Assembly (NCBI GenBank): GCA_017555745.1
Contig: JAFZFU010000049.1
Location: forward strand, 1-53,501
From: Bacteroidales bacterium
GTDB taxonomy: Bacteria > Bacteroidota > Bacteroidia > Bacteroidales > P3
Reading direction: 5' to 3'
Length of the DNA stretch: 53,501 nt
Below the pieces are notes generated by a model. It did no database searches, was not told where the DNA came from, and saw only the letters and a list, made by a program, of their open reading frames with translations. Within the stretch, counting starts at the first letter, position 1, and each line of letters opens with the position of its first letter. Shown here piece after piece: positions 1 through 8,869 of this stretch. The translations under genes and the position numbers were made by a program.

Positions 1-237
1 ATTTGTATGATGATATACGCCTTGGATAAAAGCACTTGGTGCATAATTACCTATACATGGATTATTCGGTTCTAAAAAATCAGCATAATTACAGTGGGCT
101 CCGGCTGCATAACACGAGTCGTACCACGAGGTATAATAATAGTGTTTGTAACGGTTATAGATAGTGTCGGTTTGACAATAAACCAATGTTTGAAATCCTA
201 AAATAACAGCTAATAAGCTAAATAATGTTTTTTTCAT
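1..237 (-). CDS. Secreted protein, N-terminal part (runs off the window)
   Basis: The open frame starts with ATG at 237 and continues past base 1, giving 79 residues. Residues 1-22 (MKKTLFSLLAVILGFQTLVYC) form a clear signal peptide with basic start and hydrophobic core. The visible mature part is rich in Tyr, Asn and His with three Cys and resembles no family I can name. An AGGAG lies about 12 bases before the ATG. It is the last visible gene of a minus-strand series that begins with the ECF sigma gene at 2202, 58 bases after the small lipoprotein gene. The function is unknown; export is well supported. Confidence 0.7.
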   Translation of the reverse strand, partial: MKKTLFSLLAVILGFQTLVYCQTDTIYNRYKHYYYTSWYDSCYAAGAHCNYADFLEPNNPCIGNYAPSAFIQGVYHHTN

Positions 238-295
238 TGTATAATTCTCCTATGTTTTAATTATTGATTATTTGATTTATAATATGATGCACAAT

Positions 296-448
296 CTATC
301 TTAAAGAAAAGAGAATAGATCTTTCTTGAGCCAAAGACTTTTGGCTCAACTCTTGAGATGGTACCATCTCGCTTTCTTTTTGGCACGAAACCATTGTACC
401 GGTCAAGGCTACTGATAGTAGCACGGCTTTTAATAATCTTTTATTCAT
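296..448 (-). CDS. Small lipoprotein, 50 residues
   Basis: A 50-codon frame starts MNKRLLKAVLLSVALTG and continues to a Cys at residue 22 preceded by M-V-S, a plausible lipobox, so the mature peptide would be only 29 residues, rich in Gln, Ser and Glu. It sits 4 bases downstream of the preceding gene on the same strand and 58 bases before the next secreted protein, so it is probably cotranscribed from the sigma-factor operon. Either it is a true micro-lipoprotein or the start of a longer gene that has lost its end. The signal sequence and tight spacing favour a real gene. No function can be assigned. Confidence 0.6.
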   Translation of the reverse strand: MNKRLLKAVLLSVALTGTMVSCQKESEMVPSQELSQKSLAQERSILFSLR

Positions 449-452
449 ATTG

Positions 453-941
453 CTAATTATTATTTATATTGTGTTTTTTATTTCTTAGTGTACTTGTTAT
501 AAATTTGGCTATAATTATTCGCCTTTCTTTAGTCTCTATATTATGGAAAACTATTATCGCTCCGGTATTACAATTATACATTAATAGTGATATATTGCTA
601 TAATCATTCGTTTTTTTTAAAGGACCATATTCTTTTTTCGAATCATTCTTATGAACTATTCTAGATATCAAACCTTTATTTTTAGCTTCTAAATATTTGT
701 CGATACTATCTTTTTCAATACCTAAATTAAATTCTTTTACTAAATAATATACAGCCTCCTTGGTTTGTGGCTCAAGTATAGTTACCTCCACTTTTATGGT
801 ATCTATAGGAAAATCCATTACACAAGCTACCACAACATCTTCGAGATGTTCGTACTGCTTATACAATTCTGTTTGCCCTATTGTCATATTAATAGAGGTA
901 ATTATCAATACAATTGATATATATATTATTTTTTTCAACAT
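453..941 (-). CDS. Secreted protein of unknown function, 162 residues
   Basis: Starts with a signal peptide (about residues 1-22, ending near T-I-G-Q), so it is exported to the periplasm or surface. The mature part is about 140 residues of mixed alpha/beta character with a Lys/Asn-rich tail and no motif I recognise. It follows the membrane protein at 948-1697 after 6 bases and precedes the small lipoprotein by 4 bases, so all belong to one transcript headed by the ECF sigma gene. This placement suggests an envelope component controlled by, or sensed by, that sigma system; that is inference from position only. Confidence 0.65.
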   Translation of the reverse strand: MLKKIIYISIVLIITSINMTIGQTELYKQYEHLEDVVVACVMDFPIDTIKVEVTILEPQTKEAVYYLVKEFNLGIEKDSIDKYLEAKNKGLISRIVHKNDSKKEYGPLKKTNDYSNISLLMYNCNTGAIIVFHNIETKERRIIIAKFITSTLRNKKHNINNN

Positions 942-947
942 AATATG

Positions 948-1697
948 TTAGATTATTATTAGATTATTTATTATTTTTTCTGTTACATTATTGCTACTGC
1001 ATCTAATATTACAATAAGTTATCATATTTAAACTACAAAGTTCCTCATTTATAGTCTTATTGGATATATCGGGTATATGATTGTTGTTATTTGCCGTATC
1101 GGCGTATGCCAAATAGTTTGTTTCGTATTTCGGCAGATCTTTTTGCAACTGCAATATCGTGTCGGTAGTATCTATAGCAACAAAATTTTGTTCTATTTCT
1201 ATTTGTGTTTCAGTTTCTGCCAATAGCATCGGGATATGCTCTTGCTCTATAGTGGTGGTGGCTATGGCATCGGGCTGTGGTGCATCAGCGGTTGGCAATG
1301 TGGCAGTACTGTTTTCGGCAAGCATAGTGTGGGTATGCCTATCAGCGGTTTGGTTTGCGGTGTTTTTTATTTCATTATCGGTTATGGTTGCAGGCTTATC
1401 GTCGTGGTGATGCAATATTGGGGTGTCGGTGACAGGCATATCGGTGGTTTGTGCCGCCAATAGCGAGGTCGAAGACTGCAATGCATCGGGTGTAGGCGCA
1501 ACAAATAGCATGGTGGCTGTTTGGGATATACCCACAACCAATACTATCAACGATAATAGCCCTATCCCTCTAACTGTCTTTTTCCAAAAAAGTACATAAT
1601 CATTGCTTTGTTGCTCTATTATGTGCTTTATGTTATCGTCGGAGTTCTCTATCTTACTTTTTACTTGCTCCAGAATTTTCGGTCTGTTGTCTTTCAT
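948..1697 (-). CDS. Single-pass membrane protein next to ECF sigma gene, possible anti-sigma factor
   Basis: 249 residues: a short charged N-terminal cytoplasmic part (1-40), one membrane segment at about 44-66, then a long periplasmic part very rich in Thr, Ala, Pro and Asp. Its start overlaps the end of the sigma gene by 44 bases, the usual arrangement for translationally coupled sigma/anti-sigma pairs. Topology (cytoplasmic head, one helix, extracytoplasmic tail) also fits an anti-sigma factor. However, I see no FecR domain and no recognisable zinc-type anti-sigma motif, so the role rests on context. The Thr-rich tail could simply be a low-complexity spacer or a target of O-glycosylation. 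Confidence 0.55.
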   Translation of the reverse strand: MKDNRPKILEQVKSKIENSDDNIKHIIEQQSNDYVLFWKKTVRGIGLLSLIVLVVGISQTATMLFVAPTPDALQSSTSLLAAQTTDMPVTDTPILHHHDDKPATITDNEIKNTANQTADRHTHTMLAENSTATLPTADAPQPDAIATTTIEQEHIPMLLAETETQIEIEQNFVAIDTTDTILQLQKDLPKYETNYLAYADTANNNNHIPDISNKTINEELCSLNMITYCNIRCSSNNVTEKIINNLIII

Positions 1698-2202
1698 ATC
1701 TTTTTTTATTCAAATAGATGTTGTTGTATATATCTCTCATTTTTTTAATCATTCGGTGTTTTCGAGCGCCAATGGTATTTGCATCGGTATCTGTAAGTAC
1801 TGCAATCTCGTTGTTGTCGAATCCGCAAAGTATGTATTCGAGTAGGATTTTTTCCTTTTCGTTTAAATAGTATTTCAATTCCTGTATCAGTTCTTCGGCA
1901 TCAATACTACTGTCTTTTAAATTTATTTGTTCGGCTTCGGTATAATCAAATACATATTGCACATTGCTTTTGCCATACTTTGTACGCAATGTGCGAAGGG
2001 TTATATTCTTAATCCATAAGAACTTTTCTTTTTCGGAGACATGTAAGTTAAAGGTAGGCAAAAGCGCCCATATCATCGACAGCACGTCTTGATACGAGTC
2101 TTTACCCCTCTCCTTATTTCCCCTCGACCACATAAAGCATCGAAAAGAAATATAGGTCTTGTACTTGTTTAGTATGTCTAAAAAAAGTTGTTCTTTATCC
2201 AT
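1654..2202 (-). CDS. RNA polymerase ECF-type sigma factor
   Basis: 182 residues from the ATG at 2202; a longer TTG start at 2217 is less likely. The length fits ECF (group 4) sigma factors. The first half resembles region 2 (acidic and aromatic residues, M-W-S-R and D-V-L-S-M-I-W-A). Region 4 is clearer, at about residues 110-165: L-N-E-K-E-K-I-L-L-E-Y, then a helix-turn-helix with N-N-E-I-A-V-L-T-D-T and A-R-K-H-R-M-I-K-K-M-R-D. It heads a minus-strand operon with a membrane protein, two secreted proteins and a small lipoprotein, so it probably controls an envelope function. The sequence is divergent, and I cannot place it in a numbered ECF group. Confidence 0.75.
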   Translation of the reverse strand: MDKEQLFLDILNKYKTYISFRCFMWSRGNKERGKDSYQDVLSMIWALLPTFNLHVSEKEKFLWIKNITLRTLRTKYGKSNVQYVFDYTEAEQINLKDSSIDAEELIQELKYYLNEKEKILLEYILCGFDNNEIAVLTDTDANTIGARKHRMIKKMRDIYNNIYLNKKRYERQQTENSGASKK

Positions 2203-2602
2203 TCTATAGCTTTGCAATATCTATTTATTACCAAAGCAATTGCTAAAATAAAAATTGCCTACATATATATAATGCATATTTTTTGTCCAAAATATTACAT
2301 TTCGAGAAAAAATTTAACATTTATTCATTCCCTCCTTCACATAATAATTTATTAATTAAAACATTATAGAAAATAAAAAAAAATATTATGGTTTCAGAAT
2401 TTAATAATTTGTTTTTAGACAGTGTAGCAGTTTTACCCCTAAGTGAATTTCTGCAAACTACACAAATCAGACACGCAAACTCTTTTTTTTATTTGGTTTG
2501 TATAGCTTATACATATTGCTTCAGCATCACACACTATTGTCGAAAAAACAGTTTAGTTATAATGTAGCAAAATAGAGTTTATCCACCTTTGCCCCCAAGA
2601 AA
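2203..2602. other. Gene-free stretch upstream of the sigma operon
   Basis: About 400 AT-rich bases between the sigma gene and rlmH. No convincing -7 box is seen for the sigma gene. A plus-strand frame of 59 codons (ATG 2388 to TAG 2567) follows an A-rich stretch typical of Bacteroidetes starts, but it has no recognisable features and may be chance. I see no repeat or hairpin terminator here. Confidence 0.4.
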
Positions 2603-3076
2603 CTACTCATTATGATAAGGTTCGTGGTTTAGTATGGTGAATGCACGATATAGTTGCTCTACGAAAAAAAGGCGTATCATTTGGTGCGAAAAAGTCATTT
2701 GCGAAAGCGATAGTTTGTCGGAAGCCTTGGCATATATCTTAGGCGAAAATCCGAATGCACCGCCTACCACAAAGCTAAGAGTACGTATGCCCGAGTTCAT
2801 CTGTTTTTGCATGTATTTGGAAAATCCTACCGATGTATGCTCGCTCCCATGCTCGTCGAGTAGAACTATAGCATCGCTTTTCTCCAAATGTTTTAAGAGC
2901 AACACTGCTTCGCGCTCTTTTATCTCGTCGGGCGAAGCATTCTTTTGATCTTTAAGGGCCGGTATCACCACCATTTCGAAATTTACATAGTGTTTAAGGC
3001 GTTTTACGTATATGTCGATACCTTCTTGTAAATACTTTTCGTCGGTTTTGGCTACCACTATAAGCTTTATATTCAT
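2603..3076 (-). CDS. rlmH: 23S rRNA (pseudouridine1915-N3)-methyltransferase RlmH
   Basis: 157 residues from the ATG at 3076, the usual length of RlmH (an upstream start would add 16 non-conserved residues). RlmH is a SPOUT-class enzyme that uses S-adenosylmethionine to methylate N3 of pseudouridine 1915 in helix 69 of 23S rRNA on assembled ribosomes. Family marks are present: the opening M-N-I-K-L-I-V-V-A-K, the L-D-E-H-G-S motif (usually LDERG), the V-V-G-G-A-F-G-F SAM-binding knot loop, the L-S-L-S-x-M-T-F-S-H-Q-M-I-R helix, and the C-terminal P-Y-H-N-E. It stands between an AT-rich gap and a GNAT-like gene on the same strand. Confidence 0.95.
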   Translation of the reverse strand: MNIKLIVVAKTDEKYLQEGIDIYVKRLKHYVNFEMVVIPALKDQKNASPDEIKEREAVLLLKHLEKSDAIVLLDEHGSEHTSVGFSKYMQKQMNSGIRTLSFVVGGAFGFSPKIYAKASDKLSLSQMTFSHQMIRLFFVEQLYRAFTILNHEPYHNE

Positions 3077-3151
3077 TGGTAAAATATTTTGGTTTTTATA
3101 CACATATCCGCTGACTACTATCACAATCAGCTTATTTTTGCACCTAAAATT

Positions 3152-4123
3152 TCAGAATCGTTCTTTGATATATTTGAGGAATTTAAATAAACGGTTGTTA
3201 CATTTTTCGATAGAAAAATATGGTGTTTGTATAGTTCCGTACAAGCGATACGACTGTTCTATACCTTCGTCCATACTACCTTCGCAGTCGAATATTTTTG
3301 TTTTGCCCGATAAATGCTTAAGAGCCTGCCACAACAACATTGGCGAAGCACCACGGTGATGGCCTTTTGGGTTTAATGCACTCATAAGCGAGTAAGCACA
3401 TTCTTGGTCGTAAATAACAAAACGCGCTGCCACAAGTTGTTCGTCTTCGTCACGCAAAGCAATTATAAACCCTTGTTCCCTACTGATGGCTGCATTACAC
3501 ACCCGTATGGTAAATTCTTTAGACAACAAATCGTCTTGTCCCCTACTCTGCCAATATGCATTATGGAAATCGTAAAACATTTCCGGAGTGAGAGTCCAAT
3601 CCACATGCACCTTGTCGGCTATTTTTTCGATGGGTTTACGGCGGTCATCTTTATCGAAAGCGGCATATACCTTATCGCTATTGCTCAAATCGTTGATACG
3701 ATATGTATATCGAGTGGTTTGCTTAAAACCATTCCAATAAAAAGGCAACCAATTGGTTATAACCGGCGAAAAACTTTGCTGATAATATGCGAGGTTTAAC
3801 TGCTTAAGGCTGTGCACAACTTTTGATGCCGCCCACTTTTCGAAACTGAGACGTTTATTTTCCGAAGGCCATTCTTGAGGCCTATACCAAATGCCGTTGT
3901 ATTGAGTAAGTTGGGGTTGAATAATATATTTCATTCCTAATTTTCGGCCTATATGGTATGGCATGGCGGCTACTATTTGTTTGTTTCGTTCCACCAATAT
4001 CACATCCCATTCCTTGCCATAACATACGGTTTCCATCCACCAATATTGAAGAAATAATGGTATGGCCGAACCCTGCTCGCGGCATAGTGTTTCGTATCGT
4101 TGTTTGTTGGTAATAACATCCAT
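3152..4123 (-). CDS. GNAT/FemAB-like acyltransferase (BioF2-like domain)
   Basis: 323 residues from the ATG at 4123. The start M-D-V-I-T-N-K-Q-R-Y-E-T-L-C and the block P-L-F-L-Q-Y-W-W-M-E-T-V are typical of FemAB/BioF2-like proteins (tandem GNAT folds) in Bacteroidetes. The second half has the GNAT-like stretch with F-I-I-A-L-R-D, A-A-R-F-V-I-Y-D, and a closing D-C-E-G-S-M-D-E-G-I, seen in proteins that transfer an acyl or aminoacyl group. Substrate cannot be read from sequence; peptidoglycan or glycan modification is a reasonable guess since its neighbours are envelope genes (OmpA-family protein, flippase). No signal peptide, so it acts in the cytoplasm. Confidence 0.7.
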   Translation of the reverse strand: MDVITNKQRYETLCREQGSAIPLFLQYWWMETVCYGKEWDVILVERNKQIVAAMPYHIGRKLGMKYIIQPQLTQYNGIWYRPQEWPSENKRLSFEKWAASKVVHSLKQLNLAYYQQSFSPVITNWLPFYWNGFKQTTRYTYRINDLSNSDKVYAAFDKDDRRKPIEKIADKVHVDWTLTPEMFYDFHNAYWQSRGQDDLLSKEFTIRVCNAAISREQGFIIALRDEDEQLVAARFVIYDQECAYSLMSALNPKGHHRGASPMLLWQALKHLSGKTKIFDCEGSMDEGIEQSYRLYGTIQTPYFSIEKCNNRLFKFLKYIKERF

Positions 4124-4264
4124 AGTGTTACAGACAAAAAATAATAGTTTGGAATTAAAATTATTATTCTCGGATAAACTTATAACGCCTTTGCATAGAA
4201 AAATAAAAAAAGAGAGCATGTTTCTTTGAATTATCACACACTCTCCTTTTGCACAATTGTGTCA

Positions 4265-5182
4265 TTATTGTATTATCATTTCCACTCTGTTGTTTTCTAT
4301 ACGACCCTCACGAGTTGTATTGTCGCCCACAGGATTTTCGGACCCCATGGCTTCTATCTCTATACGATGAGGAGGAATATTAAGTGCTATCAATGCCTTT
4401 TTAATTTCGGTGGCACGCTGACGCGAAATGGCAATGTTATACATTTCGGTACCGCTATTGTCGGAGTAGCCACGTAGCAACACTTCCAAGTCTTCGTTTT
4501 GCTTCAAATAATCAGCCACCTCTTTAATAAGTGCATCGTATGAGTCAAGCAACTCCGAGTCGTTTGGGAAGAACTTGACACTTTTAAATGTTGGAGCTCC
4601 TTCGGCCGGACTTTTGAACAGGTTTATCTTTCGGCTTCCGAAAAACATTACAAGCCCCACGGTTATAGTTTCGTCGGAAGGCACTTGCATATTTAGGAAT
4701 TCATCGCCCCACCAGTAACGATAATCTATCTCGGCTACACGTACCTGTATTTTGTTTTTATATTCCTTTTCGGTCATCCAACCCACATAAGCATTTAACG
4801 CCTCTACAGCTTCGAGTTCGGCACGTTCTTTCAATTGCAAACGGCGAGCCTTGTCTTCTATAGAAGGATTGATAGAATACACCGCACACATAAGCATAGG
4901 GGTACGACTTTGGGTAGTAAGGAAATTCATTACCGGCTGAAACGAAGCGAAATCAAATTCACGTGCATCGGGCAAATCTTTAAGAGTTCGATAGTCGAAA
5001 TTTAAATAATAGATTTTCTTTCCGTTGAACACGGTAAACTTCCACACCGAATCGTAGTCTGTTTTTCTTACTTTTTGTTTGCCTTCTATTATTGGCGACA
5101 CTTCTTTTCGTCCTTTTTGTGCCACAGCCACAGTAGGCATAGCCATAAGAGCAAGTACTGCTATAATTATTATACGTTTCAT
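4265..5182 (-). CDS. OmpA-family peptidoglycan-binding protein
   Basis: 305 residues with a signal peptide (1-21, ending A-V-A-Q). The N-terminal two thirds are not a recognisable barrel. The last about 110 residues form an OmpA-like domain: S-x-E-L-L-D-S-Y, L-R-G-Y-S-D-N-S-G-T-E, N-I-A-I-S-R-Q-R-A, and the closing E-N-N-R-V-E-M-I-I. That domain binds diaminopimelate in peptidoglycan and tethers the outer membrane. The usual Asp and Arg (DNSG and NNRVE) are present, so binding should be intact. It lies just downstream of ftsE on the same strand, after a 55-base gap. Confidence 0.85.
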   Translation of the reverse strand: MKRIIIIAVLALMAMPTVAVAQKGRKEVSPIIEGKQKVRKTDYDSVWKFTVFNGKKIYYLNFDYRTLKDLPDAREFDFASFQPVMNFLTTQSRTPMLMCAVYSINPSIEDKARRLQLKERAELEAVEALNAYVGWMTEKEYKNKIQVRVAEIDYRYWWGDEFLNMQVPSDETITVGLVMFFGSRKINLFKSPAEGAPTFKSVKFFPNDSELLDSYDALIKEVADYLKQNEDLEVLLRGYSDNSGTEMYNIAISRQRATEIKKALIALNIPPHRIEIEAMGSENPVGDNTTREGRIENNRVEMIIQ

Positions 5183-5237
5183 TTTCTCTGTTATTTTTTT
5201 GTGAAGAATTATTTTTGATAACGCAACTATGATTTAT

Positions 5238-5918
5238 TTATTGCATCGGTTCTATCAACTTTCCATTTTCGCAGCATATCACTCTCGAATGGAACTTTTC
5301 TATCATTATGTAATCGTGGGTTGAAATCAATATCGTTGTACCCATCTTTTGATTGATATCGATAAGCAGATTCATAATCTCTTCCGAAGTAATAGGATCT
5401 AAATTACCGGTAGGTTCGTCGGCCAATATAAGCTCGGGATTGTTGACTATGGCACGTGCTATACCCACCCTTTGTTGCTCGCCTTCCGAAAGACGATATA
5501 CTGGTACCAAGGCCTTGTCGGCAAGATTTACGGCATCCAATACTGCTATTATACGATCGTCTATTTCGCGTTTTTTGTTCCATCCTATGGCTTTAAGCAC
5601 AAAAAACAGATTGGAGTATACATCTCTGTCGGTCAACAAACGAAAGTTTTGAAACACTATACCCATCTTGCGTCGCAAAGTGGGAATCTTGGAACTTTTG
5701 ATTTTATATAAATCCTGTCCGCATACCCTGCCTTGTCCTCCTGCCAAAGGCAAGTCGGCATACAAGGTACGAAAGAGCGAAGTCTTACCCGTACCGCTCT
5801 TACCTATAAGATATACAAATTCTCCCTTATTCACTTTAAGGTTTACGCCACTCAAAAGTGGCTCACTTTGATGCTGAATTACTGCATCTTCCAATATTAT
5901 TATAGGGTTCGATTCCAT
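5238..5918 (-). CDS. ftsE: Cell-division ABC transporter ATPase FtsE
   Basis: 226 residues from the ATG at 5918. It has Walker A G-K-S-G-T-G-K-T-S (about residues 37-45), signature L-S-E-G-E-Q-Q-R-V, Walker B L-I-L-A-D-E-P-T-G-N-L-D, and the H-loop I-S-T-H-D. FtsE with FtsX forms a non-transporting ABC complex at the divisome that activates peptidoglycan hydrolases. No ftsX adjoins it, but ftsE is often encoded apart from ftsX in this phylum. The L-S-E-G and N-L-D-P wording is closer to FtsE than to LolD. LolD or a MacB-type ATPase is the main alternative. Confidence 0.8.
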   Translation of the reverse strand: MESNPIIILEDAVIQHQSEPLLSGVNLKVNKGEFVYLIGKSGTGKTSLFRTLYADLPLAGGQGRVCGQDLYKIKSSKIPTLRRKMGIVFQNFRLLTDRDVYSNLFFVLKAIGWNKKREIDDRIIAVLDAVNLADKALVPVYRLSEGEQQRVGIARAIVNNPELILADEPTGNLDPITSEEIMNLLIDINQKMGTTILISTHDYIMIEKFHSRVICCENGKLIEPMQ

Positions 5919-6036
5919 CGTAAAAATTTTCTGCAAAGATACACATTTTTTTATCAATTGCCAAAAGAAGTTTTTATTCTACGGCAAAAAATAGTTGTCG
6001 CCATGTTGCAAAACATTACTCACTACGAAGCAAAAG

Positions 6037-7500
6037 CTACCTCCTGATTACCTTTTTAAGGTCGCAGCAATAAGCCAATACAAGGTATACTACAGCCAAT
6101 GCTGCAGCCAAAGTATACTTTGCTGCCACCGAAGAGAAAGGTATAAAGGAAATAGGAAGACAAAGCAATATGGCCAAAACAGGATAGAAAACTAACTTCT
6201 TATAGTTGTACGGTATAGGGTAATATTTGTGACCCAATACAAACGATACCACCATCATCAACGCGTAACATATAAAGGTTGCCCATGCCGAACCGCGATA
6301 GCCTATAACAGGTATCAAAAGCAGATTGAATGTTATTGTAACCACAGCACCCACTATAGCAATGTAGGCACCATATTTTGTTTGGTTAGAAAGTTTATAC
6401 CATATAGAAAGGTTGTAAAACACTCCCAAAAATAAATTAGCCATAAGCAGTATGGGGATTATCTCCTTTCCTTCGCGAAAATTTTCACCTATCATAAGCA
6501 AGGCCACATCCATAAACAATGTGGTAACCAAAAATATAAACGAGGTGGCTATAACAAAATAAGTCATAAGGTCGGCATAGGTCTGCTTGGCATCTTTCTC
6601 TTTGGAATAAGAAAAGAAAAATGGTTCGGCAGCATACTTATAGGCTTGTATAAAAATAGTCATAAGAATAGATATCTTATAGCACGCACCATATATACCT
6701 ATTTGGGCTTCAGCCGTATCGCTTGGTAAAAGATATCGCAACAGTATGCGGTCGAATGTTTCGTTGACAACACCCGCCATACCGAAAAAAAGCAACGGAA
6801 AAGCATAAACGAACATCTGTTTCCACAACTTTTTGTCGAATCCGGCCTTGAGGCTAAGAGCCGATGGCAAGAGTAGGACAAACGTAAGAGTGCTGGCTAT
6901 AAGATTGGCTAAAAACACATATTCCACATTCCAATCGGGGTTATAGAGTGTGGCTATAACACCTTGTCCGCCGGCATTGGCATACCATGTGGGGAACCAT
7001 AAAAGAAATATGAGATTGAAAGCGATATTAACTACAATATTAAAAAACTTGAGCGAAGCAAATTTTAATGCCTTATTTTGTACCCTCAAACGAGCAAACG
7101 GTATAGCACATAAAGCATCAAACGACAGCATTAAAGCAAACCATACCACATAATCCTCATTATTGGGGTAACCCAAAAAGGATGCTATTTGCGGAGCAAA
7201 AACAATCAACAAAATTAAGATTGGTATGGTGGTAAAATAAAGCGAATACTGTGCAGTAGAAAACACTCGATCTTTGTTGTCGGAAAGCGAAGTATATCGA
7301 AAATAAGCAGTTTCCATACCATAAGTAAGAACAACAGCCATAAAAGCAGCTATGGCATAAAAATAGTTTTGAACTCCATAATTGCTTGTAACAAAAATAT
7401 TGGTATGCAAAAACACCAAACAATAATTCAAAAATCGACCCAATATAGATGGCAAACCATATATAGCCGTTTGCCCAAGTAATTTCTTAAAAGGATTCAT
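6037..7500 (-). CDS. Polysaccharide flippase (Wzx/MOP family)
   Basis: 487 residues from the ATG at 7500; the longer frame up to 7650 is rejected because it would include the promoter. The protein is almost wholly hydrophobic, with about 12-14 membrane helices. It begins M-N-P-F-K-K-L-L-G-Q-T-A-I-Y-G-L, the typical start of lipid-linked oligosaccharide flippases of the MOP superfamily. These move undecaprenyl-linked glycan units from the inner to the outer leaflet for O-antigen or capsule assembly. No glycosyltransferases lie beside it, so it is not inside a full polysaccharide locus here. A promoter is clear at 7543-7573. Confidence 0.8.
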   Translation of the reverse strand: MNPFKKLLGQTAIYGLPSILGRFLNYCLVFLHTNIFVTSNYGVQNYFYAIAAFMAVVLTYGMETAYFRYTSLSDNKDRVFSTAQYSLYFTTIPILILLIVFAPQIASFLGYPNNEDYVVWFALMLSFDALCAIPFARLRVQNKALKFASLKFFNIVVNIAFNLIFLLWFPTWYANAGGQGVIATLYNPDWNVEYVFLANLIASTLTFVLLLPSALSLKAGFDKKLWKQMFVYAFPLLFFGMAGVVNETFDRILLRYLLPSDTAEAQIGIYGACYKISILMTIFIQAYKYAAEPFFFSYSKEKDAKQTYADLMTYFVIATSFIFLVTTLFMDVALLMIGENFREGKEIIPILLMANLFLGVFYNLSIWYKLSNQTKYGAYIAIVGAVVTITFNLLLIPVIGYRGSAWATFICYALMMVVSFVLGHKYYPIPYNYKKLVFYPVLAILLCLPISFIPFSSVAAKYTLAAALAVVYLVLAYCCDLKKVIRR

Positions 7501-7542
7501 AATAAGTACTTTACAATTTATATATAGGAATAAATCTATGTG

Positions 7543-7573
7543 CAAAATTACACAAAAAGCCACAAACAACAAA
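7543..7573 (-). promoter_or_regulatory. Promoter of the flippase gene
   Basis: On the minus strand, TTTG (7573-7570), 19 bases, then TAATTTTG (7550-7543). This matches the Bacteroidetes housekeeping consensus (TTTG, 19-21 bases, TAnnTTTG). The -7 box is about 43 bases upstream of the ATG at 7500. Confidence 0.7.
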
Positions 7574-7826
7574 GTATGCAACAAAATATTTAAGTTTAAT
7601 TTCGGGCTTTTCGGCATCTGGCAGAAGCTGTTATGTATATAAAAAGACATGACAACAGAAAATATTACATTCCGCTATTATCCATTAATAGCCAAAATAT
7701 TATAGCAATAATAATCAATATTCCGTTAAAGTCGTGGCGAATGCACGAGGGTTATTGTTAGTAATAATTAAACATTAGCAGTTAAATATTTTTTTTGTAA
7801 AGACATTCAGTATACAAAAAAATGTG

Positions 7827-7834
7827 TATCTTTG
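7827..7834 (+). promoter_or_regulatory. -7 box of the arcC-arcB operon
   Basis: TATCTTTG fits TAnnTTTG exactly and is followed by G-C-A as in many promoters in this window. The ATG of arcC is 60 bases further on. No TTG is seen at the normal distance upstream, so the -33 element is weak or absent, which may mean an activator is needed. Confidence 0.6.
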
Positions 7835-7894
7835 CATTTTCCTTAAATACCGAATAAGAGTATAAACAATTAAAGATAAATACTTTAGTAAATT

Positions 7895-8833
7895 ATGAGT
7901 AAATTAGCTGTAGTGGCATTCGGTGGCAATGCCTTACTTAGAAGCGGACAAAAAGGCACATACGAAGAGCAGATAGCCAATGTATCTAACACTTGCGAAT
8001 CGTTATACAGCCTTATCAAACAAGGATATAATCTTGTGATAGGACATGGCAACGGCCCACAAGTAGGCAATGTAATGCTCCAACACGAAGGTGGCAAAGA
8101 AAAATACAACATCCCTTCGATGCCTATGGACTTCTGTGTAGCCGAAACACAAGGCTCCATAGCCCACTTGATAGAAATGGGTTTCCGCAATATGTTTGAA
8201 AAAAATGGAATAAATAAAAATATCGTAACATTGGTTACTCAAGTTGAAGTAAGCAAAGACGACCCTATGTTTCAAAACCCTACCAAACCCGTTGGACCAT
8301 ACTACACCAAAGAACAGGCCGATAGTTTTGCACGCGAAACCGGTGCAGTATACAAAGAAGACCCCAAAGGCAATGGATGGAGAAAAGTTGTTCCTTCGCC
8401 CAAACCTATAGCCATCAACAATGTTGATATAGTAAAACAATTGTCCGAAAATGGTACAGTTGTGGTTACCGTAGGCGGTGGTGGTATACCTATTGTAAGA
8501 GAAAACAACACGGTGAGAGGTGTTGAAGCCGTTATAGATAAAGATTTAGCATCGGCACTTACAGCCATACAAATAGGCGCTGACGAATTTTATATACTTA
8601 CCGACGTTCCTAAAGTATACATCAACTTCCGCAAACCCGGCGAAAAAGCCCTTGACGTAATAACAGTGGCCGAAGCCAAAGAATATCTTGCAGCCGGACA
8701 CTTTGCAGAAGGTAGCATGGCTCCCAAAATAAGAGCAGGCATAATGTTTGTGGAAAATGGCGGTAAAGAATGCGTAATAACCGAAGCCGGACAACTTGGC
8801 AACGCAGCATGTGGTACTAGAATAGTAAAATAA
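7895..8833 (+). CDS. arcC: Carbamate kinase
   Basis: 312 residues, the normal length. It transfers phosphate between carbamoyl phosphate and ADP, making ATP, carbon dioxide and ammonia in the catabolic direction. It belongs to the amino-acid-kinase fold. Marks: the opening V-V-A-F-G-G-N-A-L-L, G-H-G-N-G-P-Q-V-G-N, the V-V-P-S-P-K-P loop, V-T-V-G-G-G-G-I-P, and D-K-D-L-A-S-A-L. It is cytoplasmic. The next gene, 36 bases on, encodes ornithine carbamoyltransferase, so the pair converts citrulline plus phosphate to ornithine and ATP. Arginine deiminase (arcA) is not in this window. Confidence 0.95.
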   Translation: MSKLAVVAFGGNALLRSGQKGTYEEQIANVSNTCESLYSLIKQGYNLVIGHGNGPQVGNVMLQHEGGKEKYNIPSMPMDFCVAETQGSIAHLIEMGFRNMFEKNGINKNIVTLVTQVEVSKDDPMFQNPTKPVGPYYTKEQADSFARETGAVYKEDPKGNGWRKVVPSPKPIAINNVDIVKQLSENGTVVVTVGGGGIPIVRENNTVRGVEAVIDKDLASALTAIQIGADEFYILTDVPKVYINFRKPGEKALDVITVAEAKEYLAAGHFAEGSMAPKIRAGIMFVENGGKECVITEAGQLGNAACGTRIVK

Positions 8834-8869
8834 ACAATCAATTATTAATCAATATAATAAAATAATATT

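Noticed and set aside
6037..7650. Longer start for the flippase (Met at 7650)
   Set aside because: The extra 50 residues would span the consensus promoter at 7543-7573; the conserved family start is the Met at 7500.
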